A stretch of 64,000 bases of DNA from Candidatus Nitrospira allomarina (GCF_032050975.1 NZ_CP116967.1:4337001-4401000); one strand, 5' to 3'; positions 45,621 through 55,309 are shown, counted from the stretch's first letter. Notes: generated by a model from the sequence alone, not told the origin. Translations and numbers: made by a program.

Positions 45621-48600
45621 GTGACCCCTAATACCCGGGATACCGGTTTAGAAACTCTTTGGGAAGAAATCCGCCGATTCATGGGAGTCTGTCCGTCCTT
45701 TTTCCGGTTGGCCAGCCCTGAGCCGATCGTCGCCCGGGGCCTTTTCGATCTGGCAAAATTCGCCTATCTTGAAAGCCCTCTCCCCTCAAGCTTCAAGGAA
45801 AAGCTCTTCACCTATCTCTCCCGATTCTGCGGGGTTCGGTATTGCGTCACACGACATGCCGCATTTTTGTTGGGACGAGGGAACATCGCCGGCGACCCAA
45901 CCTGTCCTCCTCTTACCCCTGAGGAAGTCATCACCTTGCTCAGCGAGCCGTTTCCTGAGGGCGAACAACTTTCCGATATTCTGTCCGCCCTTGGAACCAT
46001 GAGTACTCCCCTCAAGGCCTCGCCGGCTCACGATTCGATGGTGGAGCGACACCTGCGCATCGCCTGTGCGATGATTTTTCTGGAACCCGGGCGCTCCACC
46101 GCATGGTGCGCTGCCCTTCGGCGACTTTTGGGATCTTCGCAATTCGAATGGCTTCTGCTTTTCCTCGCCTTTGTGCGGACCGCGCATTTTTGGACGGAAG
46201 TTCATGCATCGTATGGTGCCATGATACCGATGGCGAGTGAACAGCCTTCCCCCGGGGATGATGCCGTCATCGATCAGACTCCTCAACTGGTTTTTGAAGA
46301 GGACATAGAAATTCTCTTTCGAGAGCAACAAGCACTGGTCGAACCTCTCTTGCAGAGAATGCAGGACGCCACACGATTCGAACTGGGATCACAGCTCCAT
46401 GCAGAGTTGCAGGAATTACGCACCACTCACCGGCTCGCACAAGCCTTGAAAAAAAGTGAAGCCCTCCTTCGCGACTTGTACGAGAATGCCCCGGATATGT
46501 TTTGCTCCGTTGATGCCGAGACAGAGCGCGTTGTTGAATGCAATCGAACCCTTCTGGAAAAAACCGGGTTTTCCCGCGAGGAGATCATCGGCAGATCTGT
46601 TTTCGAACGGTATACCAAGGCCTCCCTCCCAAACGCCCGGAAATCCTTTGAACACTTCCGCCAATATGGAGTCGAGCACAATGCCGAATTGCAATTGCGA
46701 ACTCGTGAAGGAAAAACGATTGATGTCAGCCTGAATACCACGGCCGTGCGTGATGCGTCGGGACAAATAATCTCCAGCCGCTCGATCTGGCGGGATATCA
46801 GCCAACAGAAATCCCTTGAAGACCAACGGCGCCTCATATTTGAAGCCTCCCCGAATGGCATGCTGGTTGTGAACCAGAGGGGAACCATTCTTTTTGCCAA
46901 TTCACGAATAGAGGAATGGTTCGGGTATCCCGGAAAAGAGTTAATTGGAATGCCATTAGAAGGGCTTATTCCCGGGCAATTTCGAGTTCAGCCGGCCGGC
47001 GAGCGTTTTGACTTCGTATTGATTCCCTGCGTCGAATCCATGGAACCCGAGCCTGAGTTTCGTGGGCATGGTAAAGACGGAAGGACCATCCCACTCACAA
47101 TCAGACTCGATCCGATGGGGAAGGAAGACGAGGAATCGACATTGGTGACGATGACAGATATCACCGAACGCCAACGGGATAGGGAAGCCATTCGCCAATC
47201 GACCATCGCGCTTCATGAACAATTGGCTCTCAACAAAACCATCACCGATAATACCTCAACCAGCCTGCTTATGATTGATACCGCCGGACGAGTGACCTTT
47301 GCCAATCCATCCACGGAAATCGTGATGGGGTTCAAACCTGAAGAGCTGATTGGCCGGGTATTGCATGAAATGGTCCACCATACCCGTCCAAATGGTTCCC
47401 CATTTCCAATAAAAGAATGTCCCCTGGCCGGGCTATCTCCCTTAAGAGAGACTCTGACCAATCATGAAGACGTCTTTATCCATAAAGATGGCCATTTTTA
47501 TCCTGTACGCTGCAACACGAGGCAGATTTTCAAGCAAGGGGAGCGGATAGGTAACGTCATCGAAGTTCTGGATATCACAGATCTGCAACGTGCCGAGAAG
47601 GACCGGCAACTTTTTACGCTGGAACTGGCGAAACAGGTCAATGATCGAACTGAGGAGCTTGTCAATTCTCAAAAACTATTACGGGAATTAGCGGCCGCCC
47701 TTAATTTGACCGAACAACGTGAACGGCACCGTATTGCGACGGAACTTCATGATTACCTCAGTCAACTATTAGTGGTGTGCCGCTTGAAATTGGGCCAGAT
47801 CAGACCCGCCCTTGGCCTGAACGCTGAGAGCTCCGGTCTGGTCAAAGAAACCGAAGACGTCCTCGATCAAGCCCTCACCTACACCAGAACGCTCGTCGCG
47901 GAATTAAGCCCTTCGGTCTTATTTGAATTTGGATTGCTGGCCGCCTTGCAATGGTTGGCCGGTCAAATGATCCATCATGGGCTGAAAGTGGAAATGACCT
48001 GTGAGGGCATTCAAGACTGGAAGGTCCCGGAGGAACAGGCGATTTTATTGTATCAATCGATCCGCGAACTGTTTCTCAACGTGATAAAACATGCCGACAC
48101 GGACCGTGCCACGCTCACACTTGGCAAAGAGGAGGGGGTGTTACGTATTTCCGTCCGCGATGAGGGTAAGGGGTTTCATCCACCCAAAGGAACTGCCACA
48201 CAGCCTTTCACGGACCAGGCAATGAAATTTGGCCTCTTCTCCATTCGCGAACGCATGATTACCCTTGGAGGAACATTCGAAATTGAATCACTACCTGATC
48301 ACGGAACCACGGCCCGCCTCATTGTACCCATTGCATTAAAACTGGAAAAGGGTTCTACACCACAACAGGATTCGGACGGGCAGTACATCGATCAACCCAC
48401 GGACGATCAATCTCTACCGGAGGAAGGCAATCTCCCAAAGATCCGCACAAAAAACCACATTCGCATTCTGATCGTCGATGACCATGTGATGGTGCGGGAG
48501 GGCTTAAGGAATATGTTGGAGAGCCATGAAGATCTGGAACTGGTAGGGGAAGCCGGGAACGGCGAGGAAGCCATCGATTTGGTAGAACGCCTGAAACCTG

Positions 48601-48827
48601 CCCTGGTGATCATGGATGTCAATATGCCAAAACTGAATGGCATTGAAGCCACATCCCGGATAAAAGCCCATCATCCGGATATCAGTATTATCGGATTATC
48701 TGTCAATGCCGGTGGAGAAAATCAACGAGCAATGCTCAAGGCCGGAGCGGTCGCCCTCTTGCCCAAAGAAGCTGCTGTCGCCGATCTCTATCAAATGATT
48801 ACAACCGTCATGACGTCACGGCCATGA
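45621..48827 (+). CDS. Hybrid PAS kinase with an AhpD-like N-terminal domain
   Basis: A 1068-residue soluble protein. The first 170 residues look like an AhpD/carboxymuconolactone-decarboxylase-type helical fold, with PEPIVARGLFDLAKFAYLES and a Cys-x4-Cys-x3-His motif in RFCGVRYCVTRHAAFL. Then come three PAS domains (about 280-400, 405-525 and 540-660), a HisKA_3 core with ELHDYLSQLL (His710), an HATPase domain (DEGKGFHPP, KFGLFSIRERM) and a NarL-type receiver (VIMDVNMPK, Asp999) without a DNA-binding domain. The thiol/histidine motif suggests a redox input (inference). It starts at a GTG preceded by AGGAATTAAAG. The central PAS and kinase region is a close paralogue of 38270-39484. Confidence 0.9.
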   Translation: MTPNTRDTGLETLWEEIRRFMGVCPSFFRLASPEPIVARGLFDLAKFAYLESPLPSSFKEKLFTYLSRFCGVRYCVTRHAAFLLGRGNIAGDPTCPPLTPEEVITLLSEPFPEGEQLSDILSALGTMSTPLKASPAHDSMVERHLRIACAMIFLEPGRSTAWCAALRRLLGSSQFEWLLLFLAFVRTAHFWTEVHASYGAMIPMASEQPSPGDDAVIDQTPQLVFEEDIEILFREQQALVEPLLQRMQDATRFELGSQLHAELQELRTTHRLAQALKKSEALLRDLYENAPDMFCSVDAETERVVECNRTLLEKTGFSREEIIGRSVFERYTKASLPNARKSFEHFRQYGVEHNAELQLRTREGKTIDVSLNTTAVRDASGQIISSRSIWRDISQQKSLEDQRRLIFEASPNGMLVVNQRGTILFANSRIEEWFGYPGKELIGMPLEGLIPGQFRVQPAGERFDFVLIPCVESMEPEPEFRGHGKDGRTIPLTIRLDPMGKEDEESTLVTMTDITERQRDREAIRQSTIALHEQLALNKTITDNTSTSLLMIDTAGRVTFANPSTEIVMGFKPEELIGRVLHEMVHHTRPNGSPFPIKECPLAGLSPLRETLTNHEDVFIHKDGHFYPVRCNTRQIFKQGERIGNVIEVLDITDLQRAEKDRQLFTLELAKQVNDRTEELVNSQKLLRELAAALNLTEQRERHRIATELHDYLSQLLVVCRLKLGQIRPALGLNAESSGLVKETEDVLDQALTYTRTLVAELSPSVLFEFGLLAALQWLAGQMIHHGLKVEMTCEGIQDWKVPEEQAILLYQSIRELFLNVIKHADTDRATLTLGKEEGVLRISVRDEGKGFHPPKGTATQPFTDQAMKFGLFSIRERMITLGGTFEIESLPDHGTTARLIVPIALKLEKGSTPQQDSDGQYIDQPTDDQSLPEEGNLPKIRTKNHIRILIVDDHVMVREGLRNMLESHEDLELVGEAGNGEEAIDLVERLKPALVIMDVNMPKLNGIEATSRIKAHHPDISIIGLSVNAGGENQRAMLKAGAVALLPKEAAVADLYQMITTVMTSRP

Positions 48828-48955
48828 ACCTGTGGCTTGCTGATGATTGATAGAGCGACCCGAGTTGCGCTCAGACTGCACGCGGTTTGTTGGAATGCTA
48901 TGATGGAATATAATTTGACTGGCTGAATCATTTAATCACCTTATGAAAGGAAATC

Positions 48956-49366
48956 ATGACTATGAATCTGCTGCGAATGATGATCGGCGTTTCTTTGGGT
49001 GTTGTGCTCTTCGCGGGAACCGGATTTGCCACAGAACCGGCCGAAGTGGAGAAATATGTGAAGGCCCGTATTGAGATCGGCGAGATGATGACGAACTACT
49101 TTAAGGGTGGCAAAGGATACGGAGAGGGGCAGCGGCCGTCACCAGAAGCCATGAAGGAAATGGGTGCGGATATCAATACAAAACTCATTGCGTTATTGGC
49201 CAAGCATGATTTGACGATCGAGGAATATCGCCAGCGCAGCCCTGAGGTCTTTGCCGATGATGCGGCCGTGCAGGGGTATCTCAATGAGCATCCCGATCTG
49301 AAAGTACGCTACGATGCCCTTCCACTGGGCAGCATAAAGGGCGGGAGTACCGGCCGGGGGTACTGA
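48956..49366 (+). CDS. Small exported protein
   Basis: A 136-residue protein with a signal peptide (RMMIGVSLGVVLFAGTGFA, cleavage before TEPAE). The mature part is helical and charged, with a Gly/Lys-rich loop (NYFKGGKGYGEGQRPS) and no recognised domain; it ends in a Gly-rich GGSTGRGY. AGGAAATC precedes the first ATG; a second ATG six bases on is equally possible. It is downstream of the kinase gene by about 130 bases and may be separate. Periplasmic location inferred, function unknown. Confidence 0.72.
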   Translation: MTMNLLRMMIGVSLGVVLFAGTGFATEPAEVEKYVKARIEIGEMMTNYFKGGKGYGEGQRPSPEAMKEMGADINTKLIALLAKHDLTIEEYRQRSPEVFADDAAVQGYLNEHPDLKVRYDALPLGSIKGGSTGRGY

Positions 49367-49468
49367 GGCTTCCCCTTGATTAGACAGGATCTCCCCTTCA
49401 AAAAAATCATTTACTGCGGCCGACGTGCTCAAAAAAAGGGGCGGTCATGATGGTACCCTGTCCATAAC

Positions 49469-50239
49469 GATGCCAATCCGTTTTCCCATCGACACACAAT
49501 TGAAGGAGGGTTCGGCCTTGCGATTGGCGCTGGCCGAACCCCAAAGATATCCAATTGCTTCGCCAGCTGTACAACGTAATTGTCGACGAAGGGACTTCCT
49601 TTCCCCATGAGCAGATGCCATCCGATGAAGAATTTCAGGCCTATTGGTTTGGAGGCTGTGGCACCGTGGTGGCTTTTGCCCAGACCGGAACTGGTTCCTT
49701 GGAACTGGCCGGAGCCCATTACGTAAAGGGTCTGTTGAAAAAAGTCGCCAGCGGCGTTCTCGCCATTTTTCCGTGCTCACGTACTAAGCGCACGCTCCGC
49801 GCGAAAAAACGGCTGCGGCCTTGCTGGACGGACTTTTTTGAACCGACCCGGAGCCATTGCTGAGTAATCTAATCCTGGGCAAATTTGTCCTTGAAAATCT
49901 TATTTATTCAACACTCCCGTGAAAGCGAATTGGCCGGGCCGGGAAAATCACATTGCCAACGCGGGATTTATCGTCGCGCCCGAATGGCGGGGGAAAGGGC
50001 TAGCCCGTCTCCCTGGAGAGACTATGTTGGATCATTCCCGTTTCCTCGGCTTTCGAAGCGTGATTTTCAACCTGGTGTTTTCGGAGAATCACGTGGCACA
50101 TCGTCTGTGGACGCAATTGGGCTTTCGTGAACTCGCCACCCTCCCCCAAGCGGTGCGCAAGAACGACGGAACCTACCAGGATGCCCGTATTCTGTTCCGG
50201 TCACTCTGTGACGACAGCCACCTGCCCGATCGCCCTTGA
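49469..50239 (+). pseudogene. GNAT acetyltransferase gene, frameshifted and interrupted
   Basis: Three pieces in different contexts make one GNAT protein. Codons from 49469 read PIRFPIDTQLKEGSALRLAL; a one-base shift in the ACCCC run near 49540 leads to LLRQLYNVIVDEGTSFPHE through LELAGAHYVK (to about 49727); after an inserted 122-bp element and about 70 further bases the frame resumes at ANWPGRENHIANAGFIVAPE, with the acetyl-CoA motif RGKGLARL and LGFRSVIFNLVFSENHVA. The gene cannot give a normal product. Confidence 0.82.
49728..49849. mobile_element. 122-bp inverted-repeat (MITE-like) element
   Basis: Ends GGGTCTGTTGAAAAAAGTC and GACTTTTTTGAACCGACCC are inverted repeats with 17 of 19 matches. 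The inside (GCCAGCGGCGTTCTCGCC through CGGCCTTGCTGGAC) is GC-rich and partly self-complementary. It carries no gene and sits inside the GNAT gene. No clean target duplication was seen. Confidence 0.75.
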
Positions 50240-50322
50240 AATGAGGCCTCACGCCAGCTGGGTTGCTCTCAATTCAGAAAATTCTGTAGTGACGAAGTGA
50301 TGTTTCCAGGTAAGATATCTTC

Positions 50323-50584
50323 ATGAAAATGAAGGCCTGCGATCCAAGTTCTGTTGACTCACGCCGTCCCAGTCAAGTGATAGGCTCGCCAAGCACAAGA
50401 TTGACGAAGACCGAAAACTCACTCCTGAACAGCGGCCACTCCTTGCCCTTGAACTGTCCGATGCCGCTGCCGCTATCCAACGCGCAGGTTCCAACAAACA
50501 TGAACCGTCATTCTTTCCCGCCTTGAAACAGCCAAAAGCACAGTCATTTTTCGACCATTCTGTCCGGCAGTACCTTGACAAGTA
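50323..50584 (+). pseudogene. Small hypothetical gene with a frameshift
   Basis: An ATG at 50323 opens MKMKACDPSSVDSRRPSQ, after which a one-base shift is needed to continue as DRLAKHKIDEDRKLTPEQRP, LLALELSDAAAAIQRAG and so on to a TAG at 50582-50584. The second part is clearly protein-like (charged helix) but has no start of its own. I do not know the family. A sequencing or assembly error could also cause the shift. Confidence 0.5.
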
Positions 50585-50778
50585 GGCCCGTTCCCGTACT
50601 ATCGAAACACAAGACTATCAGGGCAGAACGGTTCTCAACTCTTATAAACGTACCAGATAATTAATTAAATCTCGGTATGCGCATTTGCCATAGAACCTGA
50701 TATTAAGGAGATGGGCGTTTCCTCATTTGCTTCCCCACTCTCCAACTGTAACTCTATCAATGGAGGTCGTGACATCCC

Positions 50779-51267
50779 ATGAACGATGAGCAGCCGGCTA
50801 CGGTTTGCGCCAGTCTCATAGACGGTATGCAGAGTCTCCAACTCTCCACAGTCGGGGTGGACGGCATTCCCCACTGCAGCTATACGCCCTATTTGCACCG
50901 GGCTCCTGGCAGCTTTTACATCTTTGTCAGTCAACTGGCAGCACATACCCGTCACTTGCTGGCAAACCGGACCGTCGCCATCATGATCATTGCCGATGAA
51001 CAGTCGACGTCACAGATTTTCGCTAGAACGAGGGTGCATTACCTGTGTGAGGCCATGCCTATCCCGCCCGATCGTCCCGAATACGAGTCTGTGCTGGACG
51101 ACTATCAGGAACGGCATGGCAAGATGGCCGGCCTGTTACGGCAGCTGCCGGACTTTGTTCTGTTTCAACTGCATACGAAGAGTGGGCAGTTTGTGATGGG
51201 GTTTGGCAAAGCATACACGTTGACCGGAGACAATTTGTCGGTCTTCGAACATTCCCGCACTGGATAG
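50779..51267 (+). CDS. Pyridoxamine-phosphate-oxidase-fold protein, HugZ-like
   Basis: A 162-residue split-barrel flavin- or haem-binding protein. The segment SLQLSTVGVDGIPHCSYTPY is the classic first strand pair, followed by FYIFVSQLAAHTRHLLANRT and SQIFARTRVHYLCEA, and the C-terminal GQFVMGFGKAYTLTG is typical of the HugZ/heme-utilisation subgroup. Such proteins bind haem or degrade it, or reduce flavins. GGAGG lies 12 bases before the ATG, a rather long spacing. It stands alone after two decayed genes. Confidence 0.82.
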   Translation: MNDEQPATVCASLIDGMQSLQLSTVGVDGIPHCSYTPYLHRAPGSFYIFVSQLAAHTRHLLANRTVAIMIIADEQSTSQIFARTRVHYLCEAMPIPPDRPEYESVLDDYQERHGKMAGLLRQLPDFVLFQLHTKSGQFVMGFGKAYTLTGDNLSVFEHSRTG

Positions 51268-51837
51268 TGTGATTAATCAATTGACCGGCCTCTATTCCAG
51301 CCTTACACGTTTCTCTGTACTTTACAGAAGAGTGAGGGTTCGCTATTCTTGCCAAGGACTGAAGACATCTTTCCGATAACTGTTCAGGGAACTCTCCATC
51401 ACACACAAGATCGTCATGGTGCAACCTCGGGCTTTGTAGCCCGGGCTTTGGTCCTCTGGCTAGAGCCACGGCTCCTCCTGGATCCTCCCCCTCACAAGGA
51501 TAGCGGACTCCATCGGACGGTAATCCGTACATTTCGAATACGTGTGCCTTTCCTCCCTGCGTGCTCCCACGCGAGCGGAAATCACACGAAGTGAGATGCT
51601 TGAATTGGTATCCGGGAACGCCCATGCGAGGAACGATGCGAAGTCCCGGATAGCTCGCAAGACCCACTCAACGAAGAGGTTGTGGTACAGGGAGAGACCG
51701 AGACGGAGAAACAGCCGGAAACCGGATCCCATGTGCAGGAACAACTGACGCGACATTCATTTGAGACCAGAAGATTTGCGACGCATATCGCAAGCAAGAA
51801 CTACATTCACCTCTCACTTCTTATCAGGAAACACACG
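51268..51837. other. Palindrome-rich segment without a gene
   Basis: 570 bases with no supported gene but several perfect hairpins: CGGGCTTTGTAGCCCG (near 51430), GAGCCACGGCTC (near 51464) and a TATCCGGGA / TCCCGGATA pair (51609-51653). Reading frames on both strands are open but not protein-like. It may be a decayed mobile element or a structured RNA. Confidence 0.45.
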
Positions 51838-52389
51838 ATGACTAAATTTGCCAAAAGTGAATATTTTAATCCCTGGCATCATGCCAGTCCCGGAGACAAA
51901 TTACCCGAGTTCGTGAATGGAATCATTGAGATTCCCAAAGGCACGAGAGCAAAATATGAATTAGATAAAGAGAGTGGCCTGCTGATACTGGACAGAGTGT
52001 TATACTCTTCCGTGTATTACCCCGCCAATTACGGATTCATTCCGCAAACGTACTGTGAAGATAAAGACCCCTTGGATATTCTTGTGATTTCACAAATTGA
52101 TGTGGTCCCGATGTGTATCGTGCCGGCCAAAGTCATTGGAGTCATGCGCATGCTTGATAACGGAGAAGCGGATGACAAACTCATCGCAGTGGCGGCAGGC
52201 GATCCCAGTGTCAGCCACATTAAGGATATTTCCGAATTACCCCAACACTTTATTTCCGAAATGCGGCATTTCTTTGAAGAGTACAAGACTCTTGAACATA
52301 AAGCGGTGGTGGTGGAGGAGTTTTTAGAGAAAAAAGTGGCTCAAAACATTCTGAATCAGAGTCTCGCGATGTATAAAGATTTGTTTTGA
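51838..52389 (+). CDS. ppa: Inorganic pyrophosphatase, family I
   Basis: A 183-residue soluble enzyme hydrolysing pyrophosphate to phosphate with Mg2+. Marks: [20 protein letters not shown], the metal-binding [29 protein letters not shown], and [15 protein letters not shown]. The start at 51838 is chosen over in-frame codons further up because AGGAA precedes it and the family begins here; the longer N-terminus would run into the palindrome-rich segment. Single-gene unit. Confidence 0.95.
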   Translation: MTKFAKSEYFNPWHHASPGDKLPEFVNGIIEIPKGTRAKYELDKESGLLILDRVLYSSVYYPANYGFIPQTYCEDKDPLDILVISQIDVVPMCIVPAKVIGVMRMLDNGEADDKLIAVAAGDPSVSHIKDISELPQHFISEMRHFFEEYKTLEHKAVVVEEFLEKKVAQNILNQSLAMYKDLF

Positions 52390-52568
52390 AGTACGGAGTT
52401 GCCAGATTGCCCTAGGGCCGACGGTCCGGGTGAGGTTGAAATGAACCTTCCCGGCCTTCGGCTAATGCGGTGCGATCATCAATCAGGATTGAGCCAAAAA
52501 TTTCGTGCCACATTACACATGAGAGCCAACCGGTTGCTCATGATGAATAACCTACCAGTTTCACACTC

Positions 52569-53708
52569 TCATGCTGCAGGCTTGAGCAGGACCTTGACCC
52601 AGCCATTTTCCCGCGCATCAATATGGCGATAGGCTTCCGGTCCATCCCGAAGTGGCAACTCGTGAGTGACGAGAAACGAGGGCTTTGCTTTACCCACCTC
52701 AATAAGATTGCATAATCGCCGATTATATGCCTTGACGTTGGCCTGACCGGTTCCTATCCGCTGCCCCTTGAACAAGAAGAGACCCCAGTCGAAAGCCGGC
52801 TGCCTTTTTTGGGCCAACGCTTCTGCCGACTTCGGATCCTCAGGTTGAAACCCGCCCACCACGCCTATTTGTCCCGTCGGGCGCACCGATTGTACAAGAT
52901 GATTCATCGTGATATCGGCCTGTTCGTGACTTTGGGGATCGTGCGTATGGTGTCCCAGGCATTCGCAACCTGAATCTGCGCCCTCGCCGGCAGTCAGGTC
53001 CAGAACCTGATCAACCGGGGAAACTCTCGATTCATCGATGGGAATAGCACCGATTTTCTCTGCCAGTCGTAATCCATCGGGGTGACGATCCACAATCATC
53101 ACCTTACTGGCCCTTTTAAGGATGGCCGAGTAGGCGGCCAGGAGACCCACCGGTCCCGCGCCATAGATGACGACCGAATCGCCCGGGCGGACACCGGCCA
53201 TCTCAGTCGCATGATATCCGGTCGGAAAGATGTCTGACAGCATCACGTAATCGGCTTCCTTCTCCTGCGCATTCTCAGGCAACCGCAAACAGTTAAAATC
53301 ACCGTATGGCACACGGAGAAACTCCGCCTGTCCACCTGGATAAGGACCCATTCCCGCACAGCCATAGGCTCCGCCGGCTGTACCTGGGTTGACCGTCAGA
53401 CAGAAGGCGGTCAACCCGCTCTCGCAGTTTTTGCAAAATCCGCAACTTATATTGAATGGCAGACAGACACGGTCGCCAACTTGCACTTGGGCAACATGAG
53501 GGCCGACCTCGATCACCTCGCCAAGATTCTCGTGGCCGAATATTGTGCCCGGCTCAACGGGCATTCGTCCTTCATACATATGTAAATCGGAATCGCAGAT
53601 ATTGGTCGTGGTCATTTTCACCAAAACATCCGTTGGTCGCTCAATTTTGGCGTCGGGCACTTCCTCCACACTGACATCATGCGGTCCATTATAGACAAGT
53701 GCTTTCAT
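52569..53708 (-). CDS. Zinc alcohol dehydrogenase, glutathione-independent formaldehyde dehydrogenase-like
   Basis: A 379-residue MDR enzyme. Catalytic zinc ligands lie in TTTNICDSDLHMYEGR and GHENLGEV; the structural zinc loop is CGFCKNCESGLTAFC; the NAD motif is GAGPVGLLAAYSAI. The sequence follows the Pseudomonas FdhA type, including the insertion TVNPGTAGGAYGCAGMGPYP and the PFNISCGFC block. It probably oxidises formaldehyde or a related aldehyde/alcohol with NAD. AGGAGG precedes the ATG. It is convergent with ppa. Confidence 0.9.
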   Translation of the reverse strand: MKALVYNGPHDVSVEEVPDAKIERPTDVLVKMTTTNICDSDLHMYEGRMPVEPGTIFGHENLGEVIEVGPHVAQVQVGDRVCLPFNISCGFCKNCESGLTAFCLTVNPGTAGGAYGCAGMGPYPGGQAEFLRVPYGDFNCLRLPENAQEKEADYVMLSDIFPTGYHATEMAGVRPGDSVVIYGAGPVGLLAAYSAILKRASKVMIVDRHPDGLRLAEKIGAIPIDESRVSPVDQVLDLTAGEGADSGCECLGHHTHDPQSHEQADITMNHLVQSVRPTGQIGVVGGFQPEDPKSAEALAQKRQPAFDWGLFLFKGQRIGTGQANVKAYNRRLCNLIEVGKAKPSFLVTHELPLRDGPEAYRHIDARENGWVKVLLKPAA

Positions 53709-54122
53709 AGCTTCGTTCCTCCTATGGTGATAGGTGAAACTCCAACATTCATTCTTAAGCCGAAGCCACGGGCCGGTTGTGGTTCACATTTACCCGGAAG
53801 GCTAAAACATGACGTTAGAAAGAATAAATCAAAAATTTATTAGAAGGGAAATTGCCAAAAGATGGAACTGGGAGAAACCCTGGCTGACCCACTCTCAACA
53901 AATTCTCCTCCCCCTGTACGTTCTCCCTGAAGTCTTCCGTTTTCTAGATAAAATACAGAATAAAATGAATATTTTGGACATTGTCCTCTGACAGACAGGA
54001 CTGTGAAAATTTCAAAAAGAGCATGAAGGCTGTCCATGCAGGTGTGCAGTGAACTAGCCTGATGACGGATCATGAGCTGTATTACTGTATATAAAGACCA
54101 GTCACAACGTTAGGAGGCATGA
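53709..54122. other. Divergent intergenic region
   Basis: 414 bases hold the promoters of the dehydrogenase and ferritin-like genes. A 60-codon plus-strand frame at 53809 has no ribosome site and is not counted. TTAGGAGG just before 54123 is the ribosome site of the ferritin-like gene. Confidence 0.5.
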
Positions 54123-54662
54123 ATGAAGGATCAACCATTTCTCACAGACGTCCAAACATTACGCAAACGCGCCAGGGAACACATGGAAAGGGGAGCGGTG
54201 ACGCCTGGGTATACCGCCGACCGGGACACCGTGATTAAGCTACTCAACGAAGCCCTGGCAACTGAAATCGTCTGTGTCCTCCGATATAAGCGGCACTATT
54301 ATATGGCGTCAGGCATTCATGCTCAGAGCGTGGCGGCGGAATTTCTCCAACATGCCAATGAAGAGCAAGGCCATGCCGATCAACTGGCAGAGCGAATCGT
54401 CCAACTGGGCGGCGAACCGAATCTCTCCCCTGAAGGAATGCTGATGCGCAGTCATTCCGAATATGTGGAAGGCACTTCCCTGGTCGACATGATCAAGGAG
54501 GACCTAGTGGCGGAGCGTGTTGCCATTGATAGCTATCGGGAAGTGATCAATTATCTGGGCATCAACGATTCGACATCCCGCCGGATGTTGGAGGGGATTT
54601 TGGCTGTCGAGGAAGAGCATGCTGATGACCTCGTCTCCCTTCTGGAGGAAATGGGCTCCTAA
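54123..54662 (+). CDS. Ferritin-like (bacterioferritin/DPS-like) protein
   Basis: A 179-residue four-helix-bundle protein. Iron ligands of the ferritin type are seen as LLNEALATEIVCVLRYKRHY (Glu in helix A), HANEEQGHADQLAER (Glu-x2-His in helix B), LVAERVAIDSYREV (helix C) and GILAVEEEHADDL (helix D Glu-x2-His). A 35-residue N-terminal extension precedes the bundle. It probably stores or detoxifies iron or peroxide. TTAGGAGG precedes the ATG. The gntK gene starts eight bases after the stop, so the two are probably co-transcribed. Confidence 0.88.
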   Translation: MKDQPFLTDVQTLRKRAREHMERGAVTPGYTADRDTVIKLLNEALATEIVCVLRYKRHYYMASGIHAQSVAAEFLQHANEEQGHADQLAERIVQLGGEPNLSPEGMLMRSHSEYVEGTSLVDMIKEDLVAERVAIDSYREVINYLGINDSTSRRMLEGILAVEEEHADDLVSLLEEMGS

Positions 54663-54670
54663 CGATTGCT

Positions 54671-55192
54671 ATGAGAGAAGCAAAGAACCGGGACATATGG
54701 ATCGTCATCCTTATGGGTGTCTCGGGTTCAGGAAAAACCACCATTGGTCAACTTCTGGCCAGAAATCTCGGGTGGTCTTTTTACGAAGGCGATGATTTCC
54801 ATTCAGGGCGGAATGTGTCCAAATTGTTGGGTGGCGTTCCGTTAAGTGATGAAGACCGGGTTCCTTGGCTTTTTGCGATCCATCAACTGGTTCACGATCT
54901 GATAAGCAAATCTCAGCGCGCCGTCATTACGTGTTCCGCCCTAAAACAGACCTACCGGAAGTTGATCACTGAGGGGCACCCTCATGTTTCATTGGTGTAT
55001 TTACGAGGCAATTACGCGTTGATCCACCCGCGCCTGGAGTCACGAACCGGCCACTTTATGAAAGCCGACTTGTTAGCCAGTCAGTTCACTGCGCTTGAGG
55101 AACCTCACGATGTCCCCTTCATCGACGTTTCTCAAGCGCCGGAAGTGATTGTGGAACAAATTAAAAGCATGCTGCATCTGCAACCCGCATAA
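54671..55192 (+). CDS. gntK: Gluconokinase
   Basis: A 173-residue P-loop kinase phosphorylating gluconate to 6-phosphogluconate. Marks: Walker A GVSGSGKTTIGQ, the substrate region YEGDDFHSGRNVSKLLGGVPLS, DEDRVPWLFAIHQLV, CSALKQTYRKLI, and SRTGHFMKADLLASQF. It follows the ferritin-like gene directly. It feeds gluconate into the pentose phosphate or Entner-Doudoroff route; no other gluconate gene is in the window. Confidence 0.92.
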   Translation: MREAKNRDIWIVILMGVSGSGKTTIGQLLARNLGWSFYEGDDFHSGRNVSKLLGGVPLSDEDRVPWLFAIHQLVHDLISKSQRAVITCSALKQTYRKLITEGHPHVSLVYLRGNYALIHPRLESRTGHFMKADLLASQFTALEEPHDVPFIDVSQAPEVIVEQIKSMLHLQPA

Positions 55193-55309
55193 CAGATCGG
55201 CGAAGTCATAATACGAACAGCTGCATATGATTTGGACATTTTCTCAGAGAGAGAAGATTTCAAGATGAGGCATGAGGGAGAACACCCTCCCCTCACATCG
55301 ATCAGAAAA

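Noticed and set aside
51059-51756. Minus-strand frames of 98 and 202 codons, and a group II intron reading of the palindromes
   Set aside because: The frames lack ribosome sites and one overlaps the PPOX gene antisense. The intron domain V consensus is not met well enough to annotate.
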